Under the pieces are notes generated by a model that saw only the letters and a program-made list of their open reading frames with translations, was not told the DNA's origin and did no database searches. A DNA stretch of 64,000 nucleotides, from the NCBI GenBank assembly GCA_029783825.1, contig JAREIK010002645.1, forward strand, positions 1,513,538 through 1,577,537, in the 5' to 3' direction. The stretch comes from Sapria himalayana. Taxonomy: Eukaryota; Streptophyta; Magnoliopsida; Malpighiales; Rafflesiaceae. The translations under genes were made by a program, and so were the position numbers. Below are positions 54,101 through 60,100 of the stretch, piece after piece. The first letter of the stretch is position 1, and each line of letters starts with the position of its first letter.

Positions 54101-57100
54101 ATTATAAAAACTAGACAGTAAGATTTAAGAATAATTAGATAGTTTATTTACATATTATGAAAATAAGCTTAGTAATTTTAGCAAGCCTTTGAGTTTGTAT
54201 ATTGATCTTTTTTTCAAATATGATTTTGTTATCCATTTAGCTAGGTGCAAATAACATGTAGGTCTGTTGAACATGAGTGAGTTGTTGAGATATTTTGATA
54301 TCAATTATTGATTCATCTTATGCCTTAATGATATGATTTTTTTGATATATTGAGTTAGTGAATATTATATGAATATATTTTTTTCCTGCTATCTAAAATG
54401 ACATATAATTTATACATCACTCTAATGTCTAGTTTAATATTAGAGTTTATTTTTTATATGTCTGTATATATGATTTTAGATGGAAAAATATACTACAACC
54501 AGATAATATTTATGCTATGTAATGTTTAAAATATTAGGAGGATGCATAAATAAAACTTCAAGATAAAGTCAAAGATTTGTAAATGAATGGTAATATAGAC
54601 AAAAATTAATAATCTCGGGACTTGGAGGTGGGACAATATGAACTAGATAGAGTTGCATTATGTTATTGTCAATGTGTTACACTACATTGCACAGGTGTGT
54701 ATTAAATTTTATAGTTTTTTATTTTTTAAACATTTAGATTTTTTTTTTTGACTTGGTTGTATTTTTTAATGTATTTTCATTATAATATTAATACCCATTA
54801 TATTTAGAGTTTAAATTTTAAATATGATTTAATTTTTTAAAAATTATACACACGCCTGCGCGCGAACAATAGCATATGCCAAACTTGCCAATCCATATAG
54901 GGTTGATAGACTAGGGGCCCTACACCTAGCCTAGGGCAGGCTAGTCTAGTTTAATAGCCTAGCCTAGCTAGTAGCCTATGTGGGTTGTGGTGACTATCCT
55001 AGGCTAGTCGGGGTTGTCTGTGGATCGGGTTTAACCATGCCAAACCTAACTCGACATAGCTCGGCATGCCCCATTTTCTTAATCGAGTAATTAAGGTTAT
55101 TCTTGATGATTATAATTATGTAATTTGATTAAATTTTCTCGATCAGATCAATGTATTGGTGATATTGTTTGTTAATTATCTTTGCATATTTGATTCTCAA
55201 TGTTATTGTGTTATTCTTCTAAGATGAGAAACTAGAAAACTCATCAATACTTTTTTCGTCATTCTAATTGTCTAAAAGAATAAGATGAAATGAAGATGAA
55301 ATTTCAAATGAAATTCTAGAATATTTGGAGTCATTTGACATATTATGTTTGAAGTTTGAACTTTCAAAGATATTTCCATCAAAAATAGAAGTGTTTAATG
55401 CTTAACAACAAGTTATGACTCCTTATTGGATGACACTACTGGAGCTCGAGAAGTTAAGGAATTAGTTTAAATGGCAAAATTAATGTAGAGTTGATTCAAC
55501 AATCGAATGCACTCAATGAATTATCATTCATATTACAACAAAAACATGATGAATCCTTATAATTATATATTGATTATCTAATCATCAATAAGTTGGCACT
55601 GAAAAATAAATATTATATTTCTTTCATCACCAATGAATTTGATCAACTTAGATAGGTGAAATGATTTACAAAGTTAGACTTGTGATTATTGTACTATTAA
55701 GTTTGTATAGCTAAATGTGATTAGCTCAAGATTGCTTGTGTCACTCATTATAGTCCATATGGGTTTTTAGTAATGACTTGTGGTCTCATAAATACATCCA
55801 TTTTATACTCTTGAACAAGGTATTTTGACTTTTTTTTTTGGCTATTTTGGAATTGTATACTTGGATAAAATTATAATTTTTTGTTGATTAATAATGAAAC
55901 ATGTTGATCAAATATGATTAGAGGTGTCAATCGGATCGTGTTGGTTTGTCTCAACATGAAATTTGGTGGTTCAGTCGAGCCACCCTCTCATGTTAGACAC
56001 AACATAAATTGGGTACTTGATCCTTGTTGTGCCGGCAAAACAATAAGGAAGTTAGGCCCCACACAACATGAAGGCCTAGCTTTCTCAATCAAGTCAGGAG
56101 CTTGATCAGTCAGGAACCAAGCCTCATGAGCCAAGTCTGTGAAAAATGCAAATATCTTCTTTTGAAGGATTTGAGCATGTGAAGATGGGTTCGTCTCTAA
56201 ACATTAAGAGGTGAATTCGAATCATTGCAAATGAAATTGTGAAAGAAAATAATGAAAGTTATAAGATATTAGAATAATACAGAAGATACTCCTGTTTGGT
56301 TGATTATAGATTTGAATACATTGTTGTGATAATCAAAGATACTAAAGATTAGGAGAAAATAACAATTGAGTAACTTCGAGGATCACTGCAATCATACAAT
56401 GAGAAGCATAAGAAGAAATAGTGGATGGATGAGCAACTTCTCAAGTTGCAACTCAAAGAATGTAGAGCACCAATATTAAGTAGAAGGTTAACTATGTGGA
56501 GGAGAAAGAAAAAAATGATGATAGAAAAACACTTTTTATTAGACGAAAAAGGATTGAATTTATCCAAGAAAAATTTTGGTTTCTTGACAGTGGTGCAAGC
56601 AATCACATGTGTGGGAAGGAAAAAACATATTTATTTAGATGAATTAGTAAATGAAAATGTCTCATTTGGTGATGATTGTATAGTAGCAATGAAAGGAATA
56701 AGTAACATTCCTATTCATTTGAAAGATGATCGACACCAAATCATCTCAAATATATACTATACCCCCACTATGAACAATTATTTTGAGCTCCGGATAATTG
56801 TTAGGGAAAGATTATGAAATTCATATGAAATATTTTAATCTTTCTATAAAAATGACAAAAGTAACCTCATTGTTAAAGTATCAATGTCAACGAATGGAAT
56901 ATTCTTGATCATCATGCAAAATGATATTGTAATATTTCTAAAATTATGTCACATGAATGCATAATACTTATGTAATCATTGCTTTAAACATTTGGATTTA
57001 AAAAGTCTAAAATTATTATTTAAAAATTAAATGATGAAAGGATTGTCTCACAATGAGAAGTGTCAAACAGGCCATGACATGCTGGAATGACACATTTTTG

Positions 57101-60100
57101 CTAGGCACGGCCATGTTGCCTTGTTATGCCATACACGACATAGTATAATTATTGTGCCGTGCCAGGCATGACATGTTAGCTTGGTCCACCGACCCTGTAT
57201 GACACGATGGTACGATCAAATGTATGTCACATGGTTGTGCCAGATCGTGCTGAACTGTGCCTATGAAACCCATTATATGAAAATGTAATGGGTGGCTGGT
57301 TTATATGGCCTGCCAATTACAATCGATCACGTAAGCACATTCATCTTATGTGACCGATTGTTTTAAAAATATTAGGCAGCCTGTTGGGCAGTCAACCAGG
57401 CCGGTGGACCATGCCACCTGGCCAGTCACATGGGTCTTGCTTGGCTCGGAACGAGGCATGGCTCTTGCCGGCACAGCACGGCATGATCCATGCCATGGGA
57501 TGGCTCGACTCAGCACAAGATGTGGTTTTGGAATGTGTCGTGGTGGGCCAGACACAAAGGAACCGGGACGTGGGCTATCAAAGGCTGACCAACTCGTTTG
57601 TCACCTCTATCTCGCATCAACTATTTTGATTACATTTGTGATGGGTTTTATTTGGAAAATAATTTAAAAGATGTTTTTCAAAGCAATTAAACTTAGAGTC
57701 AAAAAGTTGTTCGAGCTCATCTATACTGATGTGTGCAGACCAATAAAACTAAATTCTCTTGGTGATAGTAATGATTTCTTTTTCTTTATTGATGAATTTT
57801 CAAGAAAATAATGATTGTACTTCCTGATGTAAAAATTAACTGTTATTCAAGTATTCAAGAAGTTCAAAGTATTAGTTGAAACATAAATGATAGAAAAATT
57901 AAATGCTGAGATCTGATCGATGAGAAAAAATTACACTAAAAGAGTTTCAAGTGTTTTGCGAAGTAAATGAAATTCATTATTCAATGATAGTACCAAGATC
58001 TCCCCAGCAAAATGGTGTATTAGAAAGAAAGAAGCTGACTATCCTTAATATAGTTTGGATTATACTCAAAAACAAGTAATTATCCAATGAGTTTTGGGCT
58101 AAAGCAGTGGCATGTGTAGTTTACATCTCATAATTGAGAATCTTTGGAAGCATTACACATTGTCATGTATTTGATGAGAAAAGAACAAAACTTGATAAAA
58201 GTTAGAGTTTCGTATTCATTGACTATGACTAAAATTTGAAATGTTATAAGCTATTCAATCCAAACAACAAAAAGATTGTGATTAGTCGAGATATGCCACT
58301 TGACGAAGAAGAAATATGAGATTTTGGATCTGATATAGATAATTCAAAATTCTATTCTTCATTCGAAGATGAGTTGACACAAATAGAACAACATGAAGAT
58401 CTTCGACAAGAGCCAATTGTCCAACCTACTTCAAGTGGAAGTGAAAGTGAAAGATTTGTGCTATGTACGAAAAGTCTTCAAGATCTCTATGAGGTAATTA
58501 AATGACAATATAATCTCATATTTTTTTATTTATATGTTGACTATGAACAACTCGACTATAAAAAAGCTGCAGGGTAAAAGAAGTAGAAAGATTGAAAAAA
58601 TGACACATGAGAACTTGTTTTGCTTCGCATAGAACAAATGTAGATTGGTGTCAAATGGGTATATAAAATAAAGTGGAAAGAGAGGTTGAGATTGATTATG
58701 CTGAGATATTTGCTCCAATTGCTTGGTTGGTAACCATATGATTAATCATTTCATTGGCAACTCAAAACAAATGAAAGATACGTGAAATGAATATAAAATA
58801 TGTATTTATAAATGGAGTTATTGAAGATGAAGTATACATTTAGTAACCTTTAGGGCTACAAAGTGAAGAATTTCAAAGGCGATGTGTTAAAATTGAACAA
58901 GATTCTTTATGGGTTAAAACATATACCAATAGCATAGATCATTCAGATTGATAAATACTTTCAAATGAATGGCTTCAACAATACATATATGCTCCATATA
59001 TCAAGATCAAAGATAAATATAATATGATCGTGCGCCTTTACATATATGATTTGATATTTAATGGAAATAACTAAAGTCTGTTGAACTAATTCAAATAAGT
59101 GATGGTCAAAGAATTTGAGATGAAAGACATGAGGCTCATGGCATACTATCTTGGTATTGAAATTCAACTTCAACAACAAGATGATGAAATATGTATTTAT
59201 GTGAAAATTATGCAAAAGAGATGCTGAAAAAGTTAAAGATGGAGAAATGTGAGTCAAAATGCAAACCAATGGAAATTTGAGTCCAGCTATCAAAACATGA
59301 AGAAGATGAAAATATTTATCCAATATTTTTCAGGGCATGGTGGAAAGTTTATGCTATCTAACATGCACTAGGCCATATATCCTTCATGCAGTTGGATTGA
59401 TTATTTGTTACATGGAATTTCTAATAACATATTCTACTTCTGTCGATGTTCATTCCTAGATGGATGGGCAATATGAGAGGGCAAATATTTTACTGAAAAT
59501 ATTTTTGTAACACCGAGTGTTCCATAGTAGTAGGGCAAATATGAGTTCGAATTTAGCAATTTATTGATTTGTCAGAGAGTGACAGGAAAGAAATGTGTTT
59601 GGATAAAATAGATACAAAATATGTGATGAACAAAATCAAGCAGACGACTTGGTTTTCGCATGACGATACTTGTTTTTTTCGGCCCAATGGAGTAGGCCCT
59701 TGCAGGACGATATGAATGACTTTTTTGCATATTGGATAAAATAGATAGGGGGATACCCTATTGATTGGGGTTGTTCTTAAAGTTTAAGGTCCATTTGTTC
59801 TCTCATATGAGTATGTAAAAACTATCTCAGGAATAAAAGTCATAAATTAGAGAGATCATGTTTGATGAGTTTTAAATTCTGATATATACTGCTCTTAGAC
59901 AAAGACACTCGCCATTACACTAAGTTAGAGCCTCTAAGAGCATCTCCAACGGGTTCGCTAAAAATATTATTTTCTATATTTTGTTGAGATAGTTAGAAAA
60001 TTAGGGTTTCAACGCGCTCGCTATCCTGCTCATGTTTTTGCCTTCTCGGCTTCTCCCTCAACAAATGTAGTGAGCGTTTATCGCTCAACAAATCACTTCT

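Noticed and set aside
57346..57667. Open frames of 69-105 codons
   Set aside because: Inside the hAT miniature element 57054-57609.
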